Source of the DNA: Amphirosellinia nigrospora
Lineage: Eukaryota > Ascomycota > Sordariomycetes > Xylariales > Xylariaceae
NCBI GenBank assembly: GCA_004123355.1
Contig: SCHM01000002.1
Location: forward strand, 3,431,930-3,495,929
Length of the DNA: 64,000 nt
Reading direction: 5' to 3'
Every line of letters begins with the position of its first letter. Position 1 is the stretch's first letter. A model generated the notes under the pieces. It saw nothing but the letters and a program-made list of their open reading frames with translations, was not told the origin of the DNA and did no database searches. The translations under genes and the position numbers were made by a program. Of this stretch, positions 25,653 through 38,269 are shown in pieces.

Positions 25653-28199
25653 ATGAAGAACACTTTGGCCCTCGTCGCCCTGGCTGCTGGCCTCAGCCAG
25701 GTCGCCGCTACCGTAAGTTTCTGGCTGCCACAAATCTGACCATCTTTCGCTAATGAGATCAGGGCTACGGCTTCCATAATGCGCCTTCATACACTTGTCC
25801 CGACAACTCGGACAACCAATGTACACCAGACATGACCAAGGGTTTCGACTGGAGTGACCTAAACATTGGCAACTTCGATAGCTATAAAGGTTTCACATAC
25901 ACTGGCTACCAGTGCTCGCAGAAGTTTGGCAAACGGGACGCACTTACTGGACGAAGCTTCCAGTCCAAGTGCATCACTGGCAAGGCTACCAATGACAAGA
26001 ACAACAGCCCAAAGATTAGTTGTGATCAGAGTCAGGTCAAGAAGACTTCGATTCGCGAGTTTCAGGTCACCCCGACTTCGACTGTGATCTCGAGTTTCAC
26101 TACACCATGCCCGATGGATCCAGCTGCAAGCACCGTTCTTCGTGCAAGGCTTCCGGTACTGTTGTCCAGAACACCAGTGCGGTGGCGCTACCGACGTGAC
26201 TGTCGTCTATCCCACCAGCCTGATAAGTCGCAGGATTCTTGCAACTATGGCATTCACTCCATTGGCTTTGACTGCGAGGGACCTAAGCCTACTAAGGAGC
26301 ATACTTACCCCGTGAACACGCCCACATATCCCGTCAACACTCCTGGGTACCCTGTCAGCACTCCTTCATCTTCTGCTAGCACTTCCTCGGCCGTCGTGAG
26401 CACTCCCTCATATCCGGCTGGGTCCCCTTCGTCGCCCACGAGCACCCCGTGAGCACCCCTTCGGTCCCCGCAACCAGCAGTGTGCCTTTCACCTACCCAT
26501 CATATAGTGTTAGCACACCGGCTCAGAGCACGCCTGCCGAGTCTACTCCGGCTTCGTCTACACCTGCTGAATCTACTCCGGCATCGTCCACACCCGCCGA
26601 GTCTACTCCAGCCTCATCCACGCCCGCTGAGTCCACCCCTGCTCAGTCCACACCTGCAGAGTCCACTCCCGCTCAGTCTACTCCTGCTGAATCTACTCCG
26701 GCCTCGTCCACCCCCGTCGAGTCTACTCCGGCCCAGAGCAGCACTATTGGGAGCTCGAGCACTGCTGCTGTCTCTAGCCCTTCGGTAACTCCTCCCAGCT
26801 CAGTCTCTGTCCCGGGTTCCTATCCTGTGTATACTCCAAGCACTACCAGTGTGCCTGTTGAGTCTACACCTGCTCAATCTACCCCCGCAGAGTCTACTCC
26901 TGCCTCGTCCACGCCTGCTTCGTCCACGCCTGCTTCGTCTACGCCTGCTTCGTCTACGCCGGCTGAGTCTACTCCTGCTTCATCCACTCCTGCTCAGTCT
27001 ACTCCTGTTGTGACGACCCCTATTGGTAGCAGCTCAACTGGTGCTGTGTCAACTCCCGCCGACTCCACTCCTGCTCAATCTACACCCGCCGAGTCTACTC
27101 CTGCTTCATCCACTCCTGCTCAGTCTACTCCCGTTGTGTCGACCCCTATCGGTAGCAGCTCAACTGGTGCTGTGTCAACTCCCGCCGTGACCCCGAGCTA
27201 CTCTGTGACTAGCTACATCACCACTTCTACTGTTTTCAGCACTTCAGTCCACACGATCACCAGCTGCGGCCCTGACGTCCCCAACTGCCCCGCCGGCTCT
27301 ACATCGGTCACCACCGTCATCATTCCCGTCTCCACCACTGTGTGCCCAGTCACTGAGACCCTCAGCCAGCCATCGGGTACTCCTACTCCCACTCCCGTCG
27401 GGACTGGCTCTTATCCTGTTTCATCGCCAGTCGGGTCGACCCCCGTCGCCTCGTCGTCTACTTCGCCAGTCTCTCAGACCTCGAGCACTCCTTCTTACCC
27501 TGTTGAGACGCTGCCTTGCCCTGGTGTTGTCCCATCGTGCTTGAACACTTGGATGTTTAACGTTGGCTGCAAGGACAACACCGACTCTGCTTGCTACTGC
27601 CCGATAGCACCTTTGTGAACAACGTCTTTGCCTGCCTGTACGCCCACGGAGAGTCTGACGAGGTCATATCCGAGGCCGTTAGCTACTTCCAGGGTATCTG
27701 TGCACCATTTGTTCCCTCGAACCCTGGTATTGCCACCGGTGCTGAGACCATCACCAGCGTGCTGACCGTCACTCCCACACCCGCTCCCGCTGCTTCCTAC
27801 ACTACCATCCAAGTCGTTGCCACCACTGTCGTCCCTTGTACCGACTCAGTCGGCCAGGTCATCCCAAGCTCTAGCAGCACTGTTATCGTCAGCACTGCCA
27901 TGACAGTCCCACAGGTCATCTTCACAACCATCACTGCCACTGGTGCTGGTGCTGGATCCAGCTCCGTCGCTGTCATTCCTGGCACATACCCTGCCTTTAC
28001 TCCTACCTCCACACCTGGTGGCGTTGCACCACCTTACCCGACCGGCCCTGCCATCACCACCTTCACTACCTCACCTTCAGCTGGTTTCCCTGCCACCACA
28101 GCGACCACAACCCCTGCCATCGCAACCGGCGCCGCCTCGCGGTTGGGTGCTGGCTTGGGATTTGTTGGCATGATGGTCATGGCTGTCGCTGCCTTGTAA
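25653..28199 (+). CDS. CFEM mucin-like GPI-anchored wall protein
   Basis: Exon 1 (25653-25712) encodes a 20-residue signal peptide, MKNTLALVALAAGLSQVAAT. An intron (25713-25762, GTAAGT..GCTAATG..TCAG) follows. The mature protein starts with a Cys- and aromatic-rich domain (GYGFHNAPSYTCPDNSDNQC), then a long Ser/Thr/Pro/Ala mucin region. Next is a CFEM-type module with seven visible cysteines (CPGVVPSCLNT, FNVGCKD, SACYCP, NNVFACLY, QGICAPF), more Ser/Thr, and a hydrophobic tail suited to a GPI anchor (GLGFVGMMVMAVAAL). CFEM proteins are fungal surface proteins, some involved in haem or iron uptake or in adhesion. The frame breaks near 26071, 26173, 26220, 26447 and 27601, each explained by a missing base, mostly C in a C-run. 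The sequence between breaks is fully protein-like. Confidence 0.85.
26510..27135 (+). repeat. In-gene STPA pentapeptide/15-bp minisatellite
   Basis: Tandem 15-base units encode ESTPA, SSTPA and QSTPA many times, in two or three blocks. The blocks are separated by VSTPIGSSSTGAVSTPA-type spacers that are themselves duplicated (about 27005-27060 and 27130-27185). Arrays like this expand and contract and set the length of the glycosylated stalk. Confidence 0.9.
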
Positions 28200-30884
28200 G
28201 TAAGGCTTTGCCAATCAACGGCAACATATTTCCTTATCAAAAAAAAAACGAATTCTTGTACAAGATACAAAGTGACCCAGGCCTGGGTCCAACATGGGCA
28301 CAAAAAAAGCGCGCACATTGTCTCATTCTTACGATCCTTATGAAGCGCGTTTTTATACTCTTGCATATTTTGGCGGCATATATCTGGGATTAAAAGAGGG
28401 GAAGAGTGACATGACAGGAGAAGTCATGGTGTGAAGAATACCCCCTGCGAATTGGACATGCAAGATGAGAGGAGGGAATCTGTAGTAATAGTTAATACCC
28501 CATTTCGAGATTACTAGAGGATAAAAATAAGTCACTGAGCTTGATGTTCATTTATTTATTCTTTACTTTACTCTGAGTGCCAGGTGCGAATGGTGATATC
28601 AGTTTCTAGTATAGGTTAATGCTTACAGTGATAGCGTTCTTATTGAGATCGGTTTCCTCAACCACAACCTCAGTTATCCCGCCCTATTTCTGTTACCTCG
28701 TCTTCCTTCGTGCCCCGTGTTTCTCACGTGTCCATTCGCCCGACTCTCGGCGTACGGAGCATACAAAAAACCTCCCCAGTTGGAAACATGAACATAGGGT
28801 GGATAGTAACCATTCCCTGGATGAAATCCAGGGGCGTACCCAGCCCCCTCCCCACGTGGATAAAACCACGAGTCCCGGAATGGCCCGGTCCGACCCGGCC
28901 CGTGGTCTCTCGGCGTCCGGGTGTCCAACTGGCTGGGAGGCGGGTGCGGTACCCGTGCCACCTGTCCGGTAACAAGGTGGCGTCTACGTCGCGGCGAACG
29001 GCTAGGGCGATGTGGTCTAGATGTTTCTGGTGAAAGTGAGTAATCCATTCATGTTTTCCCTATATGGGGTATTTTCACAATCCGTCCTTTTTTCCATTTA
29101 TGCCCCCTTTTCTCTGGCCATGATCATAACTGGGGGACTCACACAACCCTTCCATCTAGTGTACCCCGTGACGCCGCCTCCCAGCCCCAAGGATCGCTTC
29201 TCTCGCAACTCTGCATGCACTACGTAGCTAGATTGCCGAGTGGGCATTAGGAAATGCACAAGAGGCCGCTAGGCTCGTGGTATGCTTTACATACCGCGCG
29301 GTAGCCAGTCGTATGTCGGGTGTCGTTGCAGCTCGGATTTCGAGTCTGAGTCCCTATCCGGAGCCTGTAGGAGATGATCAAGTGTCCCTCTGGAAACAAC
29401 AACTGACAATGATAGCAGGTCCGCGAAGCTGGAGTGCTTCAGTTGCGTCGAGTTCTTGTTGAAGAATGGCATAGAAAAGCTGCATATGAACTCCTACAAG
29501 TATCATACTCGAGAAAGAGCGAACACTGTAAACAGATAGAACGGCGGGGAGCGAGCGGTGCCGCAAAGACGAAGTTCAGCATAGTCTTCAGCGTAAGGCT
29601 CTTTCAAGAGCCGTTCAAATGCCTCCTCGTCATACATAACTGAGCCTCTTCTTAGGAGCATGTGCCGAGTTTCGGTCAAGGCCATGTGCACCGGGGGCCT
29701 GCCCAGGTATTCCGTGTCCTCTTATACTTTAGCTCACCTCCGCCCGACCAGTGAGAGGCAGGCATAAATCGGCTTCGCCTCGCTCATTGTTATGCTTTGC
29801 GGTCATGCGATCATCTGTGCCGTAGGTAGCGAGTATGCGGTAAGACGGGAGCAGGGAAACGGATACAAAGTGTGAAGACGGGGAGAAATAAGGCTGCTGA
29901 TGTTCATTGTGTAGATAACACTGACGTCGGGTCACGCGTTGCCATGTGATATCGTGGCAGGATACCCAACGCTTCCGTGGTCGTGTGTAAGTGCTCGTGT
30001 ACATGTACAACCCAAGAAAGGGCTCATCTGTCGCCGCATGGCAGCGGTTGACCGAGTGAGCACACAGCCGAAGCGTACAAATGTGCCCACATCACAAACC
30101 AAGCACGTGAAATCTAAGTTTATTACGACCACGGCTCATCCAGGTAGCAGAAAGTACATGCCCTGTGTGTGCAGCAAGTAGAGTCGGCCTCAGCGAACGA
30201 CTCATTACGTCGGCGGCGGCAACGACCCGTTTCCTCGCTTTTTCATGTGAGTTCAAACCTCCCGTACCCGCCTAGTTCTACACGACTAGCAAAGCTGGCT
30301 TCGCCTTCTTCGGTATCGTATTTTCGCCTTACGGCTCTGCGGGAGGGGGATGCCGGATGATGCTGTGTTACTTGAATTGCCACATCATCACAAGGTGGGC
30401 AGGCCACCCTAGACAAGCCTAAACATGTCCAGAGCCGCTCATTGTACTCCATGAAACTGCTTAACTGTGGGCATGGAAAGAGGAACATTCTCTCAGAACT
30501 TTATCTTGTTTAGTTGAGGCTCTTCTCGGGAAGTTGGCGACATAGTCTGTCCCCTAAGCCTATCGGCTGAGCCTAGGGTTAGAGGAATTGGGAAATCAGC
30601 ATCCATGGAAAGTATAAAGTATTGCTGCCAAGGATTCACGCCACGAGGACTAGCAAGGCATGTTACAATTAATAGAAATCGAAAAGGTTTTAGAATCAAG
30701 TTCCCTGAGCCGTGCAATTCATTATCATGCTTACTACACGTGATGAGCCAGCCAGCTAGGTGCCGCCAGCTGCTGGGGGAAAACGCATATTTAAATATAC
30801 AATTACGCCAATTCCGCCAAGAATGAGTATACCAACCAATAATGCTTTGCTCCTCTTCCTTTCCTAGTCAATAATGTGTGCGCC
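28200..30884. other. Intergenic region, mostly featureless
   Basis: 2.7 kb between the convergent CFEM gene (+) and the myosin gene (-). It presumably includes both 3' UTRs. Apart from one weak ORF on the minus strand, described separately, I see no gene, repeat or structured RNA. Confidence 0.5.
28674..29048 (-). CDS. Hypothetical Pro/Gly/Tyr-rich ORF
   Basis: A 124-residue open frame begins with an Arg/Ser/Pro stretch (SRPHRPSRSPRRRR) and turns to Gly/Tyr/Pro-rich sequence (GYAPGFHPGNGYYPPYVH). An acceptor-like CATCTAG precedes the Arg-rich part, so it could be a last exon. No family is recognised. The composition could equally come from a GC-rich non-coding stretch. Confidence 0.25.
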   Translation of the reverse strand: MDYSLSPETSRPHRPSRSPRRRRHLVTGQVARVPHPPPSQLDTRTPRDHGPGRTGPFRDSWFYPRGEGAGYAPGFHPGNGYYPPYVHVSNWGGFLYAPYAESRANGHVRNTGHEGRRGNRNRAG

Positions 30885-33800
30885 TTACAAGAAACCTTTC
30901 GTCAGACTGGGCGCCCGCCCTATGCTGCTTTTCCGCTTAGGCACTTCGATTCCTGTGGCGGTCTCATCTGGACCGGGCGTCCCATTCCTTATCGAGCTGA
31001 CCCTCCTCGACCCGTTGCCCAAGGCGGGCGTGCTAAACCGCACACTCCCGCCATTCGCGTTCCCCTTTTCCATCCGCAAGTGTTTCCACCCTTCTAATTC
31101 GCGTTCTAGGCGCAGCGCCTTCTCCTTCTCTGTACGTAATTCGCGTTCGGCCCGTCGAGCGGTGAGCTGATTCGTACTCTCGCTGGCCTGGAGCTCATCG
31201 ATTGTCTTGAGCAGTTTTTCGACCCTGTCGCGTAATCTGGACACATCGTCGTTCAACTGTGTAGCCTGCTTATCCTTGCGCTCGATCTGCGACTGCAAGT
31301 CCTTTACTACGCGATCGACGTTGCGTGTCGACCTCTGCGATTTAGATCGCTCGTTCTCCTGGGTTTCAAGTTGAGTTTCGAGCTATTGTTGAGAGAGAGT
31401 ATTAGCGTTGCGCCTTGTGAGCTTGCGAAGCAGAGAGGAGAGAGGTTTTGTTGGCGCTTTACTAACCTCCTGGATGCGCTTGTGTAGGAACTTGATGTCT
31501 TGACTACCACTGGAGTAGCCCTTGGTCTCCAAGTCGACTAGTCGAACTTGAGTCTCGTTGAGGCTCTTCTCGAGCGCTGCTTTTTGCTTGGAGAGCTCGG
31601 CGTTGGTTTCACGCTCAGCTGTGATCTCCTTTTGTATTTCCGTGGCTAGAGACTCGGCTCGCCGCATTTTCTCGATTGCCGCGGCCGCGAGGTCTTCTTG
31701 CTGGGCAAGACTGGACTTGAGATCCAAGATCTCCTTGTCGGTGTTGGCAGCATTTCGCAAAGCAGGACTTTCGCTCTTGGACAGATCGTCTAGGCCGGCT
31801 TTGGCTTCCTCAAGTCTAGTCTCGATGCTGCGTTTTTCTCGAATGAGAGCTTCGCGCTCCGCCGTTATGTCGTCGACGGAAGTTCGAAGGCTTCTCACTT
31901 GTGATAGAAGTGACACTACCTTGCCTTGGGCTTCATTATGAGCGCTAACAGCCTCGTCCCGGAGGCCATAACATCGGCGAGCGTGCTCTCTAATCGAGAT
32001 TTCTCTTTCGACCACGTCGAGCTGTTGAGAACTTCATCATCCCACTTGGAACGTAGTTCCTCGAGTTCTTCTCGTAGTCGGGCTACCTCAGCCTGCTTGT
32101 ATAGCTTCTCCTCGCGCGCCAAATCTAATTCTTTGTCAAGCCAGCAAACTCAGCTTGGTACTTCTTGCGTGTCTGCTCCATGCTCAACTCCTTGTCTTCA
32201 AGGTCAATAGCCCTTTGACTCCTATAATCTTCAAGCTCATGTTGCAGACGCTTCTTAGCTTGGGTAGCAGCCTCAAGGTCCGTCGACATGTCTTCGAGTT
32301 TCTCTTCGAGTCGCTGGTTTTGGCGCTGTAGATCTTCCATACTACCGTCTGACTTGTTCCGTTGAGACATGATCTCGGCATAAGCTTCTTCGGCTTCCTT
32401 AGCTTGACCTTTGGCAAATTGCTCAGCCCGGTTGGCCTTCAAGACGGCAATCTCAGCTTGCTCTAGTTTACTGAAATACTCATCGGCACGACTCTTGTAC
32501 GTCTCAAGGCTGGAAGAAACATCTGCTAACTTGGATGTCTCGGCGTCCAGTCGTATTTGCAGGTCAGCGTACTCTTGTAGGAGTTGACTTCGGCTGGCGG
32601 CTTCTTGTCCCTAGCCGCGGTCATTCTCTTGCAGGTCTGATCTTACATCTCGAAGATCAACCTCTACGTTGGCACGATCGTGTCGCATCTTCTCAAAGTG
32701 TTCTTTTACATCTGTAAGTTCAGCGATGGCATCGTTATGGCTATGGAGTAGAGATCTTCGAGAATCCTCCTGGCTGTTGAGTAGTTCTAGGATTTCTTCA
32801 TGGGATTTGGTTTGAATATCACGTAATGATAGTTCGCCACTTCTCATTGACTTCTCCAGGTAAGAAACTTTCTTCGTTGAATCATCGAGCATGTCGTGTA
32901 GTCGATTGTTCGCTTTCTCTAGTTTTTGCATACGACGAACGGAAGGGCTCTCTTCTGGATTAAGCTCCTTTGAAGTGCTTGAACGCTCAAGTTGGCTCTG
33001 GAGATGTCGGTTCTGCATTTGAGCCAATTGAAGTTGGTTTTGTAACTCCTCGACTTCCGTCTTGAGGTCCTGACGATTGTTGAAACTCAGAATATCGGCA
33101 GTCCGGTCAGACCTACCAGAGTCCGGAACCACATCATTCTCATTGGTAGGCCGACGTGTTGGCGTAGACGTATTCGAATAGTGTCTTACATGAAGCTTAG
33201 TACGCCTCTGGGTTGGCGAGCCGTTGAAAGGAGCCTCGTTAGGGTGCATCTCTTCTAATTTTGGCTTCATTGGGGACTCTCCTCGGGTGTTGCGCGCTTC
33301 GGCTAATTGTGCTTCGGCATTGACCCGAGCTGTCCTCTGAACTCGCAAATTCTGCTGTAGCTCCTCAATCTTTCTAATCATATCGAAGTTTTTGCTCATG
33401 ATCTTATCATGAGACCCGTCAATCGAAGCTGGAATAGAGACTTCTGGATCTACAGCCTTCAGCACTCTGAGCATTTGAGTACGAAGCTCATTGATCTCTT
33501 TGCCACGTGAATCTAGTGTTGCCTGCATGGTACGAACTGTTGACTGGGCTTGTGCCCTTAGTTGACGTTCAGACTCGATGGACCGGTTCGCCTCTGCTAA
33601 CTGGGCTGTGAAAGTAGAGGATGCCTTTTCCGCGTTTCGGTTAGACTTCGCTTCGCGAGCAACCTCATGGTTCAAGTCTTCTAAATTAAGATGTAGCTTC
33701 TCAACTTTCTTTTCCAACCCAGCAATAGTCAGTGAGGCATCACCAAGCTGTTTGTTGAGTTTTGTGTTTGACTCTTCAACCCTGGTCTTCTCGCGCTGAA

Positions 33801-36800
33801 GAGTAATGATCTGTCCTCGCGAAGCTTCGGTAGCTTTCGAGGTAGAGCGAGCGATCTCTAATCCTTTTTGTTGCAATTTATTGAGCAGAGCACGATTGTC
33901 GTTTTCGGATGCGGTTAAACGACCCTTGACGGTGACGAGTTCTCGTTCAAGCCGTTCTTTCGCCTGGTCATTCTTGAGACCAAACTCGCCCGACTCGATC
34001 ATGAATTTATTCATGTCCTCTACTTGACGATTGAGCTTTTCGCATTCCTCTTCGTACCACTTGAGTCGCTCTTGTGTCGCGTCGAGATCCTGTTGTAATC
34101 TAGCTTCTCGTTCACGGGCTATGCGTGTTGCTTGACGGTCGGCTGCTTCTTCAGCGTTCAAGCGTGCCTCCTCAGCCTGGGTTTTTGCAATACGGAGCCG
34201 TCGGATTTCATCACGAGCCTCGTCACGTTCTTTTTCAGCTGTAGCACGAGCCTCCATGGTTCGCCGCATCGTGTCCTGTTGTAGGTAAAGCTCCTTCTCT
34301 ATAGTGATCTTTGCCTCCTTGAGTTGCTCGTGTTCTTGCTGTAACTCCTGGAATTTGTGTTCAGAAAGGAGTGCAACGTCGTCTCTTGATTGCCGCTCTC
34401 TGCTAAGATCTGTTTGTATTTTGTAGAGTTGGTCTTTGAGATCCTTAATTTGTGATTCCAGTAGCTCACGATTTTGATTCACTTGCGCATCTTCAGAAAG
34501 TCGAGCTTGAAGTATTTGTTTGGCATCTTCAGCCTCACGCCGAAGTTGAGACTGCTCAGCCCGCATAGCTTCCATCTCTGCTTGGACTTCTCGTAAGCGC
34601 GATGTCGTTTTCTCCCTGTCAGAGAGCAGACTTTTCTTCTGATCCTCAAAGTTTCGCTGGTCTATCTGAAGTCTCTTGTTGTCTCCTCGTAAGAGGGCAA
34701 GTTCACTCTCCTTCTTTGTAATCAGATCCTCGTACTCTGTGGAAGTCTTCGATAGTTGTGATAATTGCTGTTGGATCTCACGATTATCGCGGGCAAGAAT
34801 TTGTTCACGCGCTTTTACCGACTGCAGCTCTTTCTGCGCAGCGGCGAGTTTGATATCTGCGTCTTGATCATTCTTCAGCAGTCTCCCTTCTAGGTCTCGT
34901 ATTTTCCGATCCTTTAGGGAAAGCTGGCTCTGAAGCATCTTGACTTCATCCTCCAGTGCTGATTCTTGTGCACTGCGATCTGCTTGCTTTCTTGATAGCT
35001 CGGCCAGTTCAGCTTCGAGTCCCCTAGCTCGAGCATCGAGGTTCGACTTTTCATCCTCCAGCCGCGCGATGAGCCCGGCGGCTTGCTCAAGTTGTGACCT
35101 GTATTGTTCAACATCCTGCTCGGCTTTCTTTTTGCTTGAAGAAGGACATCAAGCTGTTCTTCTAACTTTTCTTGGTCGTCCATGGCGCCCTTTAATTCCT
35201 CCTCTAGCTCTACCTCTCGGAACTGAAGACGTTTAAATATTTCTTCCTTATCAAGTGCTAAAGCTCGCTCGCTTTCGAGGACCTGCTGTGTCCGCATTAA
35301 CTCAGCGTGACAATTGCGGCGCTCCTCTTCGAGCCGCATCCTGTTCTCCATATCTTGCCGCATCTTCTCATTGAGTTCTCGTATCTTCTCGTCGCGCCTC
35401 TTCACTTCTACGGCCGTACGAGTAGCGCCTAATAATGGCTTCATCTTCATGAGAAGTTGCCACCACGGGTTATCGCAGAGGTCGAGATAGACATTGAAAT
35501 TGCGCTGGATGATTTGAGTTGCCTCGGTACGATACAATCTCTTGTAGGCAATTCGCCGCTGAATATAACCACGCGCAACGGACTGGAACCGAGACATTAT
35601 CTCGGTAATTAAAGCATCGCGTCGTTCTTCTAATTCTGCGAGAACACCAGCTCGGAAGAAAACTTTGGTGATACCGACACGGAATAGCGACTTATCAACA
35701 CCAAACTTGTCAAGCATAAATGACGCTGCCGCCTGGCCTTCCAGGTAGCCCTTGGGCACATCCCTGCAGAGCACCTCATATCGTTGGCGGAATTCGCGGA
35801 ATGATAATCGATTGGGGAATCCGGTACGAGCGATCCTTATTCCCTCGAGGACACCGTTACACCTTAGCTGGTCTAATACGAGCAGTGCATGAAACTGTTT
35901 TGGCCGCTTTTTGTGATTTGGAAGAATGCACCGCACGAAATGTGGATGTGTTGAATGAAGCTGGGTCATGAGGCTAGACAGCTGCTCCTTGTGCCGTTGG
36001 GCGACGGTGCGGAATAGCCCCTTCTTCACCCGGCTTCGGGTGTTCCCGTTCATTTCATCAACATCAGCACAATCAGCGAACAGATTGGCAATGTGCTTGT
36101 CAGTAGAGGCGGCAAGTAGACGCGTGATATTGTCATTCAAAGGATCCTTGTTTTTTTCTAACCAGCCCTCAGTGGAATATTCAACTTCTGCAGCGTAATG
36201 TGTAAGGATAAAGCCATGGCGAGGGCCGGGCCTAGAAGGACGATACTTTGCAGACTTCTTGTCCCACAACGAGTTTAATTTCTCTGTGAACGACCTATCG
36301 GTAGCTTTAGGCATAACACTATCTTCGTCCAGGCATGAAAATATGCCAATGGGGTTGGATACTTCAATCAAATCGATTGTGGGTTGGAGATCTCGGCCGA
36401 AGTCGATAAATTTCCATTCAATCTGTTCGCGTGCATATTCTTCTTGCTCCAGGACAAACATATGATGATTGAAAAACTGTTGTAGCTTCTCATTGGTATA
36501 ATTGATGCATAGTTGCTCGAAACTGTTCTCCTCAAATATTTCAAACCCAGCGATATCAAGAACACCGATGAAGTGGGATTCATCAAGGCTCAACCCATTG
36601 CGGTCAAATTGGTGATTGATCCTGGTGACAAGGTCCCAAAGCCGCGCTCGTAGATACCTTTCGCCAGCGCGTCTATTCCTAGACGCACCTGTTCAGGGGT
36701 TTGTACCTTTTCCACCCATTCCCGGCCTGCTTTGACTTTCGGGTGTAGGAGGCCTTGCAGGAACGGTTCCAACGGTATGCCCAGCAAGGCACAAACGCGA

Positions 36801-38269
36801 GCTGCTATTTCCTTAGCATCTGGAGCTAAACGAGCCTGGTCGGCCATGCGGCTTTCCTTGACGACTGAGATGTTTCCCAGATGAAGAACCGCAGCCACAG
36901 TGCGCAGTATGGCGTTTTGAGCCTCGCCCGAAAATCCCATTACATGGAAGGCTTCCAATAATGAGTTCCACTCATCAATATCCGAGACGCCGACGATGGT
37001 ATCATGACCGTCGCGGGTGTAGGCGAAATCACTGATATCGAGCCCGTTCAGCAGAAAGTCGCGTCGCATTGAATCGTCCGCACCGGCCAAAAGTTGGTAA
37101 AAAATATGGTAATTGCGCTCCTGGGGGTTGATTCGCACTACCCTAGACTTCTCAAGCAAATACCAATCAATGAAGGCACCGGCTATAGATCCACTGGGTG
37201 TGAACTCAATGCGAATGAACTTGCCGAATCGCGACGAGTTGTTGTTTCGGACAGTCTGAGCATTGCCAAATGCTTCTAAAATGGGATTCGCACGTAGGAT
37301 CTGCTGCGACAGAGTTGAGTGTTGACCTCTATTCTTGACTGGGGATTCAGAGTAAGCCACGGCAGCGAGATACTGTATGACTTTCTTGGTATTTTCGGTC
37401 TTGCCGGCACCAGACTCTCCGGTGACCAGTATACTCTGGTTCTCGCCTCATCGACAAGATTTCGAAAGGCCTCATCAGCCATGGCGAAGATGTGTGGTTT
37501 TGTATCCTCTCTGCTCCGGCCCTTATACATATTGACATACTCGTTGGTGTAAATGGGTAGAGGGCAGTAAGGGTTGACGGTGACCAAGAAGAGACCGGAG
37601 TAGGTATATATGAGATCAGATTGATAGCGCATATGCAAATTGTGCACAACAGATGCCTCGTTGAGATGCGTCAGCTCGGCCATATCGTTGGCCTTGTCGA
37701 ACTTGGCAGGGTTGACTTTATCCACGCTTTCGCTATCGACCTCGCGTTGCTAGAGGCGTTGTTGGTTAGATGGCGTAGTTCTTCCGCTTCTCAAAAAAGT
37801 AGTCACTTACACTGCCATCATCGCATTGGACGAGAAGCCTACCTCCTCCCAGCTCCTCCACGACCCAGCCTTTCACGAAGGCGGCCTGTGGATCTCGGAG
37901 CCAGACATATCGCTTCCCTGAAAAGTCGTTCTCGCCCTCGATACCTTTCACGACATCTATGCTCCGCCTCAAGTCCTCGGTCTTGATGAAGGAAGGTGCG
38001 AATGTGGTGGAGCCCGGGCCGTTGCTTTTGGAGTCAGCTCGTTGCTGCCGCGGCGCATGCCCATTCAAAGGCGGCGGCACGGCGGCAGCGAGAGCCGCAT
38101 GTGACTGTGACTGGGTGCGGTTGTGTAAGGAGGAGGGAGGTAGTGTTGCCGCACTCGAAAGTGGGGACTGCGAGGAGAACAAAGCGGACTTGGGCCTGTT
38201 CGGGGCGTTGGGAGCCGGCGATGGGGATGGCGAGCCCATGCGGGCGAAAGGATTGTTGCGTACTGACAT
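30885..38269 (-). CDS. Class II myosin heavy chain
   Basis: This is the actin motor of the cytokinetic ring and septum. I start at the ATG at 38269 (MSVRNNPFARMGSPSPS), typical of fungal myosin II. An in-frame ATG at 38389 is possible. In order: a disordered head; an SH3-like N-terminal motor subdomain (VWLRDPQAAFVKGWV); an intron at 37750-37810; the motor with P-loop GESGAGKT, switch I NNNSSRFGKF and switch II DIAGFEIFEENSFEQLCINY; the actin-binding and converter region (LDQLRCNGVLEGIRI); a degenerate IQ neck; then about 1300 residues of coiled coil. A second intron is at 31383-31466. The tail ends RAPSLTKGFL. Frame breaks occur near 37443, 36643, 35130, 32129 and 31960, all one-base changes. 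An apparent in-frame TAG at 32611 is discussed in the findings. Confidence 0.92.

Noticed and set aside
29228-29310. TTGCCGAGTGGGC resembles a tRNA A box
   Set aside because: No B box, T-arm or acceptor-stem pairing follows at the required distance.
32611-32613. RIP-type CAG-to-TAG nonsense mutation in myosin
   Set aside because: The gene is single-copy in appearance, the surrounding sequence shows no RIP bias, and a pair of nearby one-base errors explains the stop better. Kept only as an alternative.
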